Source: Bacillus kwashiorkori
GTDB taxonomy: Bacteria > Bacillota > Bacilli > Bacillales > Caldibacillaceae
DNA length: 64,000 bases
Direction of reading: 5' to 3'
Assembly: GCF_001375515.1 (NCBI RefSeq)
Contig: NZ_CTDX01000016.1
Location: 594,942-658,941, forward strand
The notes under the pieces were generated by a model. The model searched no databases and was not told where the DNA came from. It saw only the letters and a program-made list of their open reading frames with translations. Positions 24,376 through 34,077 of the stretch are shown here, piece after piece. Position 1 is the stretch's first letter. Each line of letters begins with the position of its first letter. Position numbers and translations under genes: made by a program.

Positions 24376-25893
24376 TTGAATAATAATATTAAACAAATAG
24401 AAAATAACTTTCTTAGTTTCGTAAAAAAGATTATTGCCTATAATGAAGCTGTCGCAATTATGTATTGGGATTTACGTACAGGGGCACCAAAAAAGGGTGT
24501 TGAACAAAGATCAGAAGTAATCGGTATTTTATCATCTGAAATTTTTCAAATGCAAACCTCAGAAGAAATGAAAACTTATTTAACCGCCTTACTTAAAGAG
24601 GAAGTTAAAACAAATTTGTCAGAAGTAACGTGGAAAACGGCTTTGGAATGTCAAGAAACTTATGATCGTATGAAAAAAATACCTTTAGCAGAATATCAAG
24701 AATTTGTCACATTGCAAACGAAAGCAGAGACTATTTGGGAAGAAGCGAAAGAAAAAGCAAATTTCGCTATGTTTCAACCATATTTAGAACAACTAGTATC
24801 CATGACAAAGAAATTTATTGACTATTGGGGATATAAAGATAATAAATACGATACATTATTACATATGTATGAACCAGGACTGACAGTGGAAACGTTAGAT
24901 CGTGTTTTTTTAGACGTACGCACTAAACTAGTACCTCTATTACAAAAAATTCAAGAATCACCTAACAAGCCAAATACAGATTTTCTTTATACAAATTTTC
25001 CAAAGGAACAGCAAAAATTTTTTAGTATGGAAATTTTAAAACAAATGGGATATGACTTTGCAGCTGGTCGCCTTGATGAAACGGTCCATCCTTTTGCAAT
25101 TGGTATTAATCCAGGTGATGTCCGTGTCACTACAAAATACGATGAAAATGATTTTCGAGTAGCAATATTTGGCACTATTCACGAGGGGGGACACGCATTA
25201 TACGAACAAAATATTTCTAAAGAGTTAGTTGGTACTCCATTGGCTAGTGGAGCTTCCATGGGGATTCATGAATCACAGTCTTTGTTTAACGAAATTTTTG
25301 TTGGACGTAGCCGGGCATTTTGGGAATATAATTACGAGTTGTTCAAAAAATATGCAGGTGCCCAGTTTGATTCTGTTCCAGTAGAAGAATTTTACCGTGC
25401 AATTAATGAAGTGAAGCGTTCGCTTATTCGAATAGAGGCAGATGAATTAACTTATCCACTTCATATTATGATTCGTTACGAAATCGAAAAAGCACTCTTC
25501 AATGACGAAATAGAAGTAAAGGATTTACCAGAGATTTGGAATAAAAAATATGAGGAGTATTTAGGAATTACACCAGATAACGATGGAGTAGGGGTTTTAC
25601 AAGATGTCCATTGGGCTGGTGGGAGCTTCGGCTATTTCCCATCGTATGCATTAGGATACATGTATGCAGCCCAATTTAAAAATGCACTATTAAAGGATAT
25701 ACCGAATTTTACCGAATTACTGAAAACGGGAGAGTTGTTAGAAGTAAAAAATTGGTTTACAGAAAAAGTTCACCAGTTTGGAAAATTGAAAAAACCATTG
25801 GAAATATTGCGAGACGCGACAGGGGAAAGTTTAAATGCGAATTACTTAATTAATTATTTAACAGAAAAATATACGGAAATTTATAACTTATAA
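24376..25893 (+). CDS. ypwA: M32-family metallocarboxypeptidase (Taq type)
   Basis: 505 residues. A zinc carboxypeptidase that trims C-terminal residues from peptides in the cytosol. The HExxH zinc motif is in TIHEGGHALYEQN, the third ligand region in GIHESQSLFNEIFVGRS, and the family motifs DVRVTTKYDENDF, IRYEIEKALFN and WAGGSFGYFPSYALG are present. TTG 24376 is chosen because AAAGGAGGG (24358-24366) is correctly spaced; GTG 24343 is not. The N-terminus (FLSFVKKIIAYNEAVAIMYWD) agrees with YpwA (501 residues in B. subtilis). Confidence 0.95.
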   Translation: MNNNIKQIENNFLSFVKKIIAYNEAVAIMYWDLRTGAPKKGVEQRSEVIGILSSEIFQMQTSEEMKTYLTALLKEEVKTNLSEVTWKTALECQETYDRMKKIPLAEYQEFVTLQTKAETIWEEAKEKANFAMFQPYLEQLVSMTKKFIDYWGYKDNKYDTLLHMYEPGLTVETLDRVFLDVRTKLVPLLQKIQESPNKPNTDFLYTNFPKEQQKFFSMEILKQMGYDFAAGRLDETVHPFAIGINPGDVRVTTKYDENDFRVAIFGTIHEGGHALYEQNISKELVGTPLASGASMGIHESQSLFNEIFVGRSRAFWEYNYELFKKYAGAQFDSVPVEEFYRAINEVKRSLIRIEADELTYPLHIMIRYEIEKALFNDEIEVKDLPEIWNKKYEEYLGITPDNDGVGVLQDVHWAGGSFGYFPSYALGYMYAAQFKNALLKDIPNFTELLKTGELLEVKNWFTEKVHQFGKLKKPLEILRDATGESLNANYLINYLTEKYTEIYNL

Positions 25894-25904
25894 GCTAGTC
25901 AAAA

Positions 25905-25936
25905 AAATGGGGTGGTCGGTATTACCACCCCATTTA
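25905..25936. terminator. Bidirectional terminator ypwA / EAL-HDOD gene
   Basis: A perfect 12-bp stem AAATGGGGTGGT / ACCACCCCATTT with a 7-base loop; runs of A and T flank both sides. The genes converge here. Confidence 0.85.
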
Positions 25937-27157
25937 ATTATTTAATTGATTTGCCCATTTTACTGCATTCATATAAATATCTGTTAATTGTTCTTCTTTT
26001 AGCTTATAATCTCGGATGTACCTTGTTACTTCAGTCCATTGTGCTTTTTCGATGAATAATATTAAATCTAATACTTCCTTATAATCATTATGTTTCCCTA
26101 ATAAGGCGAGTTTGATTTCTTTTTCTAATGGTAAATTTTGCAAAATATTCGTCATTGACATATGTAAAACTGTATCGATTAAAGAGAACATCCCGGTAAG
26201 GAAATAAGCAGATGGATCGTTTACGCGTAAAACCGTTTTAGCAAAAAACTCACAAAATTTTCCTCTTATAATACTAGTCGTTAATACTTCGTTTCGTTGA
26301 TCATTACGTTCTTTACTCGATTCCCGAATGGAAATGATATAGATCCAATTTTTTATTTCTTTTAATCCAAGTAAAACAATTGCTTGCTTGACAGATTTTA
26401 TTTCATTCCACTTATAAAAGTTTTTATTAATTGCTTTTAATAATTTATATGATAAAGATAAGTCATTTTCGATAATTTTTGTTAACACTTCAATATTGGG
26501 CTCAGGATTTTCCAGTTCTTGCATCAATCCAATATAGGAATGAAAAAGAATCGGAATTTCATTTTTTGTAAGGATGATAGGTTTTGTAAAAAAGTACCCT
26601 TGAAATAAGTCAAAATTACTTTGGTATGCCTCATTAAATTCTTCCACAGTTTCCACTTTTTCCGCTAACAATTGCACTGGAAAAAATTTCTTTAACTGAG
26701 CAATTTTTTTTCTTGTTTGCCGTGTAGTAGAACGAAAATCTACTTTAATAAAATTTGCAAAAGGTAACAGTTTTAAACAATCAGGATTTCTTTCATCAAA
26801 TATAAAATCGTCGAGAGCAATTTGATATCCTAATTCTTTATAATAACTGCAAGCTTCCATTATTTGTTCCGTTGGTTTTACTGTCTCCAGTATTTCTATA
26901 ACTAAATCTTTCGGCGGAAAGTTTTCAGGTACATGATCCAATAATAGTCTTTCTGTAAAATTGACAAACGCTAATTTGTTATTCGTTAGTTCTTCAATGC
27001 CAAAATTAAGAAAAGAATTTACTAAAACATCCGCTGTTGCCAATTCATTGTTAATTATCGCTGAGTTATTCATCTGATTATTCCGATATAACAATTCATA
27101 ACCAAAAACATTGCGATTGCGATCATAAATCGGTTGTCTGGCAATAAATACTTTCAC
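25934..27157 (-). CDS. EAL-HDOD signalling protein (YuxH-like)
   Basis: 407 residues. N-terminal EAL-type domain (1-200): IARQPIYDRNRNVFGYELLYR, VNFTERLLL, LVIEILE, ALDDFIFDERN, FIKVDF, LAEKVE and FQGYFFTKP line up with the usual catalytic positions, but the loop after DDF lacks the normal GTGYS sequence, so cyclic-di-GMP hydrolysis is doubtful. A C-terminal HDOD domain (about 205-400; LSLSYKLLKAINK, SVKQAIVLLGLKEIKNWI) follows. This architecture is that of B. subtilis YuxH and CdgJ-type proteins, thought to work by protein contacts. Single gene. Confidence 0.88.
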   Translation of the reverse strand: MKVFIARQPIYDRNRNVFGYELLYRNNQMNNSAIINNELATADVLVNSFLNFGIEELTNNKLAFVNFTERLLLDHVPENFPPKDLVIEILETVKPTEQIMEACSYYKELGYQIALDDFIFDERNPDCLKLLPFANFIKVDFRSTTRQTRKKIAQLKKFFPVQLLAEKVETVEEFNEAYQSNFDLFQGYFFTKPIILTKNEIPILFHSYIGLMQELENPEPNIEVLTKIIENDLSLSYKLLKAINKNFYKWNEIKSVKQAIVLLGLKEIKNWIYIISIRESSKERNDQRNEVLTTSIIRGKFCEFFAKTVLRVNDPSAYFLTGMFSLIDTVLHMSMTNILQNLPLEKEIKLALLGKHNDYKEVLDLILFIEKAQWTEVTRYIRDYKLKEEQLTDIYMNAVKWANQLNN

Positions 27158-27394
27158 GACTACACCAAACTTTCAATAAAAGAATAATGAATCAATAAAA
27201 TTTCCAGCTAATTGTATCGTAATACAAAGTTAATACTTGTTCAAGATATCTGACAAAGAAAACGTTATCTTGGTAAAATTTCTCTCGTTTTTCTTTTGAT
27301 TGAACGGGTATGAAAAGAATAGGAAAATAAGAGCCTCACGCTTCATGGAAACATGTCATAAAATAAATATAAATGTGTAAAGGTGTGGTGACAG

Positions 27395-27532
27395 ATGAAA
27401 TATTACTGTGAACATTGTTGTAACATTTATTTACAACAAGATATATGTCCTTGTTGTGGTGACAAACAAACAAAACCAATTATCATTGATGTCCAATACC
27501 AGTCTAATAACGATTATGTAGTCAGTTCTTAA
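27395..27532 (+). CDS. Small zinc-ribbon protein
   Basis: 45 residues. The paired CxxC motifs (CEHC and CPCC, 10 residues between) form a zinc ribbon at the N-terminus; the tail is short and polar. It has an AAAGGTGTGGTGA ribosome site and a terminator 16 bases after the stop, which supports it as a real gene. No family name is recognised. It lies between the divergent EAL-HDOD gene and the convergent CheX-like gene. Confidence 0.65.
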   Translation: MKYYCEHCCNIYLQQDICPCCGDKQTKPIIIDVQYQSNNDYVVSS

Positions 27533-27547
27533 TAAATTTGTTTAGTG

Positions 27548-27575
27548 ACCGGGAATGGAGAATCCCCGGTTCCAT
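27548..27575. terminator. Terminator after the zinc-ribbon gene
   Basis: ACCGGG / CCCGGT stem (27548-27553, 27565-27570) with an 11-base loop, then a T-rich tract. Confidence 0.6.
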
Positions 27576-27591
27576 TTTTCCAAGCTTTTAC

Positions 27592-28047
27592 TTACGTTTC
27601 TTCCAACATTAAAACAACCTCTAGTTGTCCAATTTGATCACATTTAATCGGTAGGTGAAACGCTTTTTTGAAGCCGTAAATCGAAGTCTCACCAACAAAG
27701 ACAGTTGGGGGAGTAATGTCCATCGTCAAGCCTTGTTGAGAAATAATAGTGCTTAAATTCCCTACGACCATATTTCCAAGTTCTCCTGCAAATGATTCCA
27801 GCATTTCTCCTGTTACAGGCATTCCAAACATACTTTCACCAACTTTACTAAATAGCTCATTATTGCCAGTAAGGAGTATTCTTCCTAATATATCACCAGT
27901 GATACCGATTAAAACGCCTGTTGTTCTTTGTTTAAAAGGTTCAGCAAGTAAAGCTGGTCGTGCAATTTCCAAATCCATAGGAACAATAGATTGAACCGAT
28001 TGAATCGTACCGTTTAATATTTTGGTAATTTTTTCGCTTAAACTCAT
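27592..28047 (-). CDS. CheX/CheC-type chemotaxis phosphatase-like protein
   Basis: 151 residues with the CheX fold. The conserved active-site helix is present as ESFAGELGNMVVGN (glutamate and asparagine spaced as in CheC/CheX/FliY phosphatases). CheX removes phosphate from CheY-P. It is not linked to other chemotaxis genes here; the nearest signalling gene is the EAL-HDOD protein on the same strand. The exact target is unknown. Ribosome site GGAGGATTTTAT just upstream. Confidence 0.85.
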   Translation of the reverse strand: MSLSEKITKILNGTIQSVQSIVPMDLEIARPALLAEPFKQRTTGVLIGITGDILGRILLTGNNELFSKVGESMFGMPVTGEMLESFAGELGNMVVGNLSTIISQQGLTMDITPPTVFVGETSIYGFKKAFHLPIKCDQIGQLEVVLMLEET

Positions 28048-28157
28048 ATAAAATCCTCCAAAAGTATAAATACAATCTATAATAAAAAGATAAACACTTT
28101 TATTATCGTAAATACGTTTCTATTGCTAAATAGTCTGAAAAGTTTCTAATTTTGTCA

Positions 28158-28209
28158 TTGAATAGGAAGCTAAACCATGATAAAATATAATTATTGAAAA
28201 TGATTATCA
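28158..28209 (+). promoter_or_regulatory. Promoter overlapped by a Fur box
   Basis: -35 TTGAAT (28158-28163), 17-base spacer, extended -10 TGATAAAAT (TAAAAT 28181-28186). TGAAAATGATTATCA at 28195-28209 differs at one position from the Bacillus Fur 7-1-7 box TGATAATnATTATCA, and it covers the expected start point (~28193). Confidence 0.75.
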
Positions 28210-28231
28210 TTTAGCAGTAGGCGGTGTCATC

Positions 28232-28321
28232 ATGGTTTGGTTGTTTGTTTTTTTATCTATTTGCACTTATAGTATTTTGCTTAAATACATATTAAATCAT
28301 ACTTTAAAACCAAAAAAATAA
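28232..28321 (+). CDS. 29-residue membrane peptide, probably iron-regulated
   Basis: 29 residues: one hydrophobic helix (VWLFVFLSICTYSILLKYIL) and a basic tail (NHTLKPKK). It begins 23 bases after a Fur box and is followed by a terminator, so it forms a small transcription unit. B. subtilis has small basic Fur-controlled peptides (FbpA, FbpB, FbpC), the last also 29 residues, but I cannot show homology. A role in iron sparing or transport is inference. Confidence 0.6.
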   Translation: MVWLFVFLSICTYSILLKYILNHTLKPKK

Positions 28322-28369
28322 TAGAAACGGTAAAAAATGATGGTTTTATATAACTTGTACTGAAAGCAG

Positions 28370-28400
28370 GCAGTTGGAAATTGTTTCCGATTGCTTTTTT
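28370..28400 (+). terminator. Terminator after the Fur-linked peptide gene
   Basis: GCAGTTGGAAA / TTTCCGATTGC stem (two G-T pairs) with a 3-base loop and six T residues. Confidence 0.7.
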
Positions 28401-28543
28401 GTTGTTGTTTAGAAATATCTTTATATTTGGCATAATTTTTTTAAACGTTTACAATAAAGTTATAGTTTATAAGATAAAAGCGTTGTTAAAGTTGTCACAA
28501 ATATAATGTGATTGAATTAAGCAAAACAAAGGGGTAATCTTAC

Positions 28544-31500
28544 ATGAGTGCAACTGCAGAACAATTACAAAACCAAGATATTCTTATTCTATCAAAACTT
28601 TCCCATTTGCAGGAAGTATTTTTGAAAAATAATGATGAAGTACGTTGTAAAAAGGTCATTGAGCTGGCAAGCAAAATTATCCATCATGAAAAAACGATTG
28701 CTTTTTGCGGACATTTCTCAGCTGGAAAATCAAGCATGATCAACTATTTATTTCGAACGAATATATTGCCTTCCAGCCCTATTCCTACAAGTGCGAACTT
28801 AGTGAAGGTGAAGTCAGGCAGCAATAATAATATAAAAGTTTATTTTCATAATGGCATCATTAACTATTATAGCGATACGACTAATGTCGAAAATATTAAA
28901 AAATATTTTAAAGATGGTCAATACATTAATAAAATTGAGGTTGAACTAAACTCTAATCAATTTCCTTTTGGTTCAGTCATTATGGATACACCTGGAATTG
29001 ATTCGACCGATGATGCCCATCGGTTAGCTACAGAATCCGCGTTACACTTAGCAGATGTTTGTTTTTATGTAATGGATTATAACCATGTATTAGCAGAGCA
29101 TAATTTTTTCTATACACGCGAGATGGCGAAATTCGGAAGGCCCTTATATTTAATTATTAATATGATCGATAAGCATCGTGAAGAGGAAATTACCTTTAAT
29201 AACTATCAACAAACTGTTACTGATGCTTTTCATCGGTGGGGAATATATCCTGAAAAAGTATTCTTTACAAGCCTAAAAAATCTTAACCACCCGTTAAACC
29301 AAATAGAACAATTAAAAACGGGAATATATAATCTATTTTCAGTTACGGAAACAAGTCACTACGATGCACTATTACAACTATTAATAGAAGAGCATTTGCA
29401 ATTTTTAGAAGAGGAAAATTCTGACTTACTAGAAAATGCAAAGAGTAAAATATTCCATTTGTCGGAACAAGAGAAAAGCCAGCTTGCCACCCGTCATCAC
29501 ACATTACAAAATAAGAAAAATGAATTGACGAGTAAACATCTTATGTTGAAAAGACGGTACGAAGTAGAATTACAACAAATTTTTAAAAATGCTTATTTAA
29601 TGCCAGCAGAAACACGTGAGTTAGCAAAAGAATTTTTACTAACTAGACAAAAAGATTTTAAAGTGGGGGTTTTTTTCAGCAGCAAAAAGACTGAAGCTGT
29701 AAAGCAGGAACGGTTGCAATTGTTTGTAGAAAAACTACAACTTTCAGTAAATGCAGAGTTGTTATGGCATGTAAAACAATTATTGCTAAATTTACTAAAA
29801 GACTTCCATATTCAAAGTACAAAGTTAGAAAAGGAAATTCAACAACTTAATTACCCACTATCAAATACTATTATTTTGCAAACAGTTAAAGCGGGAGCAC
29901 TTGTTACTGGAGAGGCAGTATTAAACTACACGAATGATTTAAGTGAAAATATTAAACGAGAATTCGGGAAGCTTGTAAATAGTATAATCGAAGAAATGAT
30001 TCATAACGTGCAAGAGAATACAACTACCGAAGTATCTGAGATAGATTCGCAAATAGCGACAATTAGTGAATATTTGGAAGCGATAACTACAATCGAAAAG
30101 GCAACGGATGAAATGCGGGAAAATGAAGAAAATTTACTGACGATTATTAATAAGTCAACGATGGACGATGTTAGCCCATTAATTAAAAAGATCCGATCGA
30201 TTATCGACGATCAAAATGAAAAAATGGTCTATACAAATGAGAAAGCAGAGATGATGAACAATGCCGATACCGACCGGAGACCTTTTATCGTTGAGGAGAC
30301 TAATAATATTCAATTAGTAACAAAAAATTATCATCATTTAATGACGAAACTAGAAAAAGCAGCGGAAGTTATAAAGGATATTCCCAGCTTTAATCATATG
30401 GCAGACCTTTTACAAAAAAGAAGAGAAAGGTTAAAAAATGAACAATATACCGTTGCACTGTTCGGTGCGTTTAGTGCAGGGAAATCAACGTTTGTTAACG
30501 CTCTAATCGGAGAGAAGCTATTACCCACCTCTCCAAACCCTACGACGGCTAGTATTACGAAAATGATGCCAAGTGACAATAATCATGAACATTATTCTGG
30601 ATTAATCAAATTTAAAACGGAACAGGAAATTTTACAAGACGTTAATGAAGTGTTGGAATTATTTCAATTACAAAGTGATAATTTTGAATCCTTACTCGTC
30701 GCCGTAGAAAAATTGTTAGGAAATGAACAGTTGCTAGAAAAAATGCAAATACATCGCTCCTTTTTACAAGCATTTTCTGATGGCTATCATCAAGTAAAAC
30801 AATATTTAGGGAAGGAAATCCTTGTTTCACTAGAAGACTTTCAACGATATGTGTCTCTAGAGAGCCTCTCTTGTTTTGTTGAAAGAACGAATCTTTATGT
30901 CGATAACGATGTTACCGAGAAAAAAATAACGATCGTTGATACACCAGGGGCCGACTCTATTAATGCGAGGCATACGGATGTAGCTTTTGAGTACATCAAA
31001 AATGCAGATGCGATAATTTTCGTCACATATTATAACCACGCATTTTCAAAAGCAGATAGAGATTTTTTAATGCAACTAGGTCGTGTAAAAGATGAATTTG
31101 CCTTAGACAAAATGTTTTTTATCGTCAATGCATCTGATTTAGCCCATAACGAAGATGATTTGGATCATGTGTTAACATACGTAGAGCAACAGTTATTGGA
31201 GTATGGTATTCGTAATCCAAAACTATTTCCTTTGTCTGCACTTTCAACGTTGAACAAGAAAATTGCGGGAGAGATAGTTGATCAAGATTGGATTCGTTTT
31301 GAAGAAGCTTTTTATCAATTTATAACAGGTGATTTACGCTTAACTGCAATGGCATCTGCCGAACAGGAGCTCCTTATTGCGAAAGAAAGACTAGCTCAGT
31401 TAGTAAAAACAGTCAACGAAGATAGTGCCGAAAAAGAACGATTACAACAACAATATACGAATGAAAAAGCGAAGTTAGTGGAGATTTTAAATGGAATCGA

Positions 31501-32194
31501 TGGAAATTTAGTGGAAGGGAAACTAAAACAAGAACTAGAAGAGTTATTATATCATCTAAATAAGCGAATACTTCTTCGCTTTTCAGACTTTTTTAAAGAG
31601 GCGATAAATCCCACAACCATTACTGGTAATGGAAGTGAATTGAAAAGGAATTTAAAAAACAGCAGCAAACAATTACTAGTAACAATCGGTTTTGAACTTA
31701 CCCAAGAATTACGTGCTACAACTTTTCGTTTAGAAAAATTTTTAGAAAAAAGTATTCTAGACTATCAACTATCCATTATGAAAGAAATGAGAAAAGTTAA
31801 TCGGGATGTGAACTTTCCTATATTTGAAATGGAAGAGATTTCGCCTTTGCATTTTGATAACAAACTAAAAAACCTTTCTTTAGAACTTTTTAAGGAAGCA
31901 CTACAAATGTTTACAAATAAAAAGAACTTTTTTGAGAAAGATGGCCGCTCCAAAATGGCGGAGAAATTTCAACAAGCATTAATCTCTCCTGTTGATCGAT
32001 ATTTACAGGAAGAAGGAAATAAAATTATTAACCATTATGTAAATGAGGTTCATAAGCAATTGAGAATTATGGCTGATTTCCTTATGGAAGAAGTGCAAGA
32101 ACAATATCACGGGTTCGAATCGGTATTATCAAATGCTATCAATCTTGAAATGTTAATGGAACAATGGAAGGAATTTCAAACGTTAGTTGAATAA
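28544..32194 (+). CDS. dynA: Bacterial double dynamin-like GTPase DynA
   Basis: 1216 residues made of two fused dynamin halves. The first GTPase has G1 GHFSAGKSS (near residue 61), and DTPGID; the second has G1 GAFSAGKSTFVN (near 645) and DTPGADS. Each GTPase is followed by long coiled-coil stalk segments. B. subtilis DynA (YpbR, 1193 residues) binds and fuses membranes and protects cells from antibiotic- and phage-caused membrane damage. Single gene with its own AAAGGGGTAA site. Position after ypwA matches B. subtilis. No truncation. Confidence 0.95.
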   Translation: MSATAEQLQNQDILILSKLSHLQEVFLKNNDEVRCKKVIELASKIIHHEKTIAFCGHFSAGKSSMINYLFRTNILPSSPIPTSANLVKVKSGSNNNIKVYFHNGIINYYSDTTNVENIKKYFKDGQYINKIEVELNSNQFPFGSVIMDTPGIDSTDDAHRLATESALHLADVCFYVMDYNHVLAEHNFFYTREMAKFGRPLYLIINMIDKHREEEITFNNYQQTVTDAFHRWGIYPEKVFFTSLKNLNHPLNQIEQLKTGIYNLFSVTETSHYDALLQLLIEEHLQFLEEENSDLLENAKSKIFHLSEQEKSQLATRHHTLQNKKNELTSKHLMLKRRYEVELQQIFKNAYLMPAETRELAKEFLLTRQKDFKVGVFFSSKKTEAVKQERLQLFVEKLQLSVNAELLWHVKQLLLNLLKDFHIQSTKLEKEIQQLNYPLSNTIILQTVKAGALVTGEAVLNYTNDLSENIKREFGKLVNSIIEEMIHNVQENTTTEVSEIDSQIATISEYLEAITTIEKATDEMRENEENLLTIINKSTMDDVSPLIKKIRSIIDDQNEKMVYTNEKAEMMNNADTDRRPFIVEETNNIQLVTKNYHHLMTKLEKAAEVIKDIPSFNHMADLLQKRRERLKNEQYTVALFGAFSAGKSTFVNALIGEKLLPTSPNPTTASITKMMPSDNNHEHYSGLIKFKTEQEILQDVNEVLELFQLQSDNFESLLVAVEKLLGNEQLLEKMQIHRSFLQAFSDGYHQVKQYLGKEILVSLEDFQRYVSLESLSCFVERTNLYVDNDVTEKKITIVDTPGADSINARHTDVAFEYIKNADAIIFVTYYNHAFSKADRDFLMQLGRVKDEFALDKMFFIVNASDLAHNEDDLDHVLTYVEQQLLEYGIRNPKLFPLSALSTLNKKIAGEIVDQDWIRFEEAFYQFITGDLRLTAMASAEQELLIAKERLAQLVKTVNEDSAEKERLQQQYTNEKAKLVEILNGIDGNLVEGKLKQELEELLYHLNKRILLRFSDFFKEAINPTTITGNGSELKRNLKNSSKQLLVTIGFELTQELRATTFRLEKFLEKSILDYQLSIMKEMRKVNRDVNFPIFEMEEISPLHFDNKLKNLSLELFKEALQMFTNKKNFFEKDGRSKMAEKFQQALISPVDRYLQEEGNKIINHYVNEVHKQLRIMADFLMEEVQEQYHGFESVLSNAINLEMLMEQWKEFQTLVE

Positions 32195-32220
32195 AATTAT
32201 CATGTAGGGAGAGAGATTCC

Positions 32221-33075
32221 ATGTATATAATAGAGCCAGAGGGAATAAACGATTTGTTGATAAGAAAAAATCGATATCGTTTCGTTGATTGCCGATTTTC
32301 CTTAACAGACGAAAATTGGGGTGAAATAGAGTATCAGAAAAAGCATATTGCTGGAGCAGTGTATTTTCACTTGGAAAAAGACTTATCTGGTCCAGTCCAA
32401 GTTCATGGTGGAAGACATCCTTTGCCTAATTTAAGTAAATTCAAATTACGTCTGGAGGAAAGTGGAATTGATAATGATACAGTTGTATTTGCCTATGATC
32501 AAGGAGGAGCACCATTCGCAGCCCGTTTTTGGTGGCTGATGAAATATGTCGGACATAAAAATGTTTATGTAGTGAACGGTGGATATCCGCGATTAGTAGA
32601 AGTAGGATTTCAGACGGAAGAGCAAATTCCTCGTTATCAAAAATGCACTTATGAAATACAGCTTCAACCACAACTTTTTGCAGATGTGACAGAAGTTAAG
32701 GAAGTAGTGGCAGGAAAGAAAGACGCGATATTAATCGACTCACGCGAATATAAACGTTATATTGGCGAAATCGAACCAATTGATAAGAAAGCGGGACATA
32801 TTCCGGGAGCGATTCATAAGGACTGGCAATCAGGTATTGCTAGTGGAAGATTTAAGGATAAACGAAGTCAAAAGGATCGTTTTCATGATTTACCATTAGA
32901 GAAGGAAATAATTGTATATTGCGGATCAGGTGTTACTGCTGCTCCAAATATGTTATTATTGAAAGATATTGGGTTTCCTAACGTAAAATTATATATTGGC
33001 AGTTTCAGTGATTGGATTAGTTATCCTGAAAATAATGTAGCGACGAAAGACTCGCTAAATGATAATTTGAGGTGA
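32221..33075 (+). CDS. Sulfurtransferase with two rhodanese domains
   Basis: 284 residues. The N-terminal rhodanese domain (about 1-145) lacks the active cysteine and the C-terminal one carries CGSGVTA, the loop typical of 3-mercaptopyruvate sulfurtransferases rather than CRxGVT of thiosulfate enzymes. Linker and domain marks: HGGRHPLPN, VFAYDQGGAPFAARFWWLMKYVGH, SREYKRYIG. It transfers sulfane sulfur to cyanide or thiols. It precedes ypcP by 5 bases, so both are cotranscribed; the pairing may be incidental. Confidence 0.9.
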   Translation: MYIIEPEGINDLLIRKNRYRFVDCRFSLTDENWGEIEYQKKHIAGAVYFHLEKDLSGPVQVHGGRHPLPNLSKFKLRLEESGIDNDTVVFAYDQGGAPFAARFWWLMKYVGHKNVYVVNGGYPRLVEVGFQTEEQIPRYQKCTYEIQLQPQLFADVTEVKEVVAGKKDAILIDSREYKRYIGEIEPIDKKAGHIPGAIHKDWQSGIASGRFKDKRSQKDRFHDLPLEKEIIVYCGSGVTAAPNMLLLKDIGFPNVKLYIGSFSDWISYPENNVATKDSLNDNLR

Positions 33076-33080
33076 ATTTA

Positions 33081-33983
33081 TTGGCAGATAAACGTAATTT
33101 ACTTTTAATAGATGGCATGGCATTACTGTTTCGTGCTTTTTATGCTACAGCAGCGACAGGTCAATTTATGTATAATGATGCAGGGACACCGACAAATGCA
33201 GTTAACGGATTTTTAAAACATTTATTTTTAGCTGTCAATCATTTTCGACCGACCCATATAGCTGTTTGTTGGGATATGGGCAGTAAAACATTTCGCAATG
33301 ATTTATATCCTGATTATAAAGGGAATCGGGGCGCACCACCGGAAGAGATGATTCCTCAATTTGATCTTGCAAAAGATACGGTTGCGGCATTCGGGATTAC
33401 AAATGTTGGGGTTGTCGGGTTTGAAGCTGACGACGTGTTAGGTACCATTGCAAATTTATCTCGTGAAGAAGCAGATGTAGTAATATTGACAGGGGACCAA
33501 GATATTTTACAAGTTTTAGATGATGGAATTGATGTTGCTTTATTAAAAAAAGGATTCGGAAATTATGAATTAGTTACGAAAGAAATGTTTATCGCTGAGA
33601 GAGGTTATGAACCGAAACAATTTATTGATGTGAAAGGGTTAACTGGTGATACAAGTGATAATTATCCTGGTGTCAAAGGGATTGGTCCCAAAACAGCAGA
33701 GAAATTAATTCGTGAATTTTCTAGTATAGATAAATTATTGCAGTCACTCCATTTACTAACAGCAACTCAACGGAAAAAAATTGAAGCAGATAAAGATTTG
33801 CTCGTATTATCGAAAACTTTAGCAGAAATAAAGCTCGATGTACCGCTATCCTTTTCTTTACAAGATGCAAAAATTAACTTTTCTGACACGGTAAATGTTC
33901 CATTACTTAAAAAGTTAGATATTAAAGGAATGTCACGAATTTTGCCGATGATCGAGGACTGGACCAACAGTAAAATTAGTTAA
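33081..33983 (+). CDS. ypcP: 5'-3' exonuclease YpcP (PolI N-domain type)
   Basis: 300 residues. Flap-type 5' nuclease related to the N-terminal domain of DNA polymerase I: LLLIDGMALLFRAF, DMGSKTFRNDLYPDYKGNR, EADDVLG, ILTGDQDILQ, GDTSDNYPGVKGIGPKTAEKLI. It removes RNA primers or flaps during lagging-strand maturation, overlapping with PolA. The start is TTG 33081, correctly spaced after GAGGTGA; GTG 33072 lies within that site. Followed by a strong terminator. Confidence 0.93.
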   Translation: MADKRNLLLIDGMALLFRAFYATAATGQFMYNDAGTPTNAVNGFLKHLFLAVNHFRPTHIAVCWDMGSKTFRNDLYPDYKGNRGAPPEEMIPQFDLAKDTVAAFGITNVGVVGFEADDVLGTIANLSREEADVVILTGDQDILQVLDDGIDVALLKKGFGNYELVTKEMFIAERGYEPKQFIDVKGLTGDTSDNYPGVKGIGPKTAEKLIREFSSIDKLLQSLHLLTATQRKKIEADKDLLVLSKTLAEIKLDVPLSFSLQDAKINFSDTVNVPLLKKLDIKGMSRILPMIEDWTNSKIS

Positions 33984-33993
33984 AAACAGAAAT

Positions 33994-34034
33994 AATAAAG
34001 TAGCGACAACTAAGTCTGTTTTCGCTACTTTATT
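33994..34034. terminator. Bidirectional terminator ypcP / sspL
   Basis: A perfect 13-bp stem AATAAAGTAGCGA / TCGCTACTTTATT with a 15-base loop. Confidence 0.85.
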
Positions 34035-34077
34035 CCAACAATAGCAGTTGCGACTATTTTGACATTTCTTTACATTG

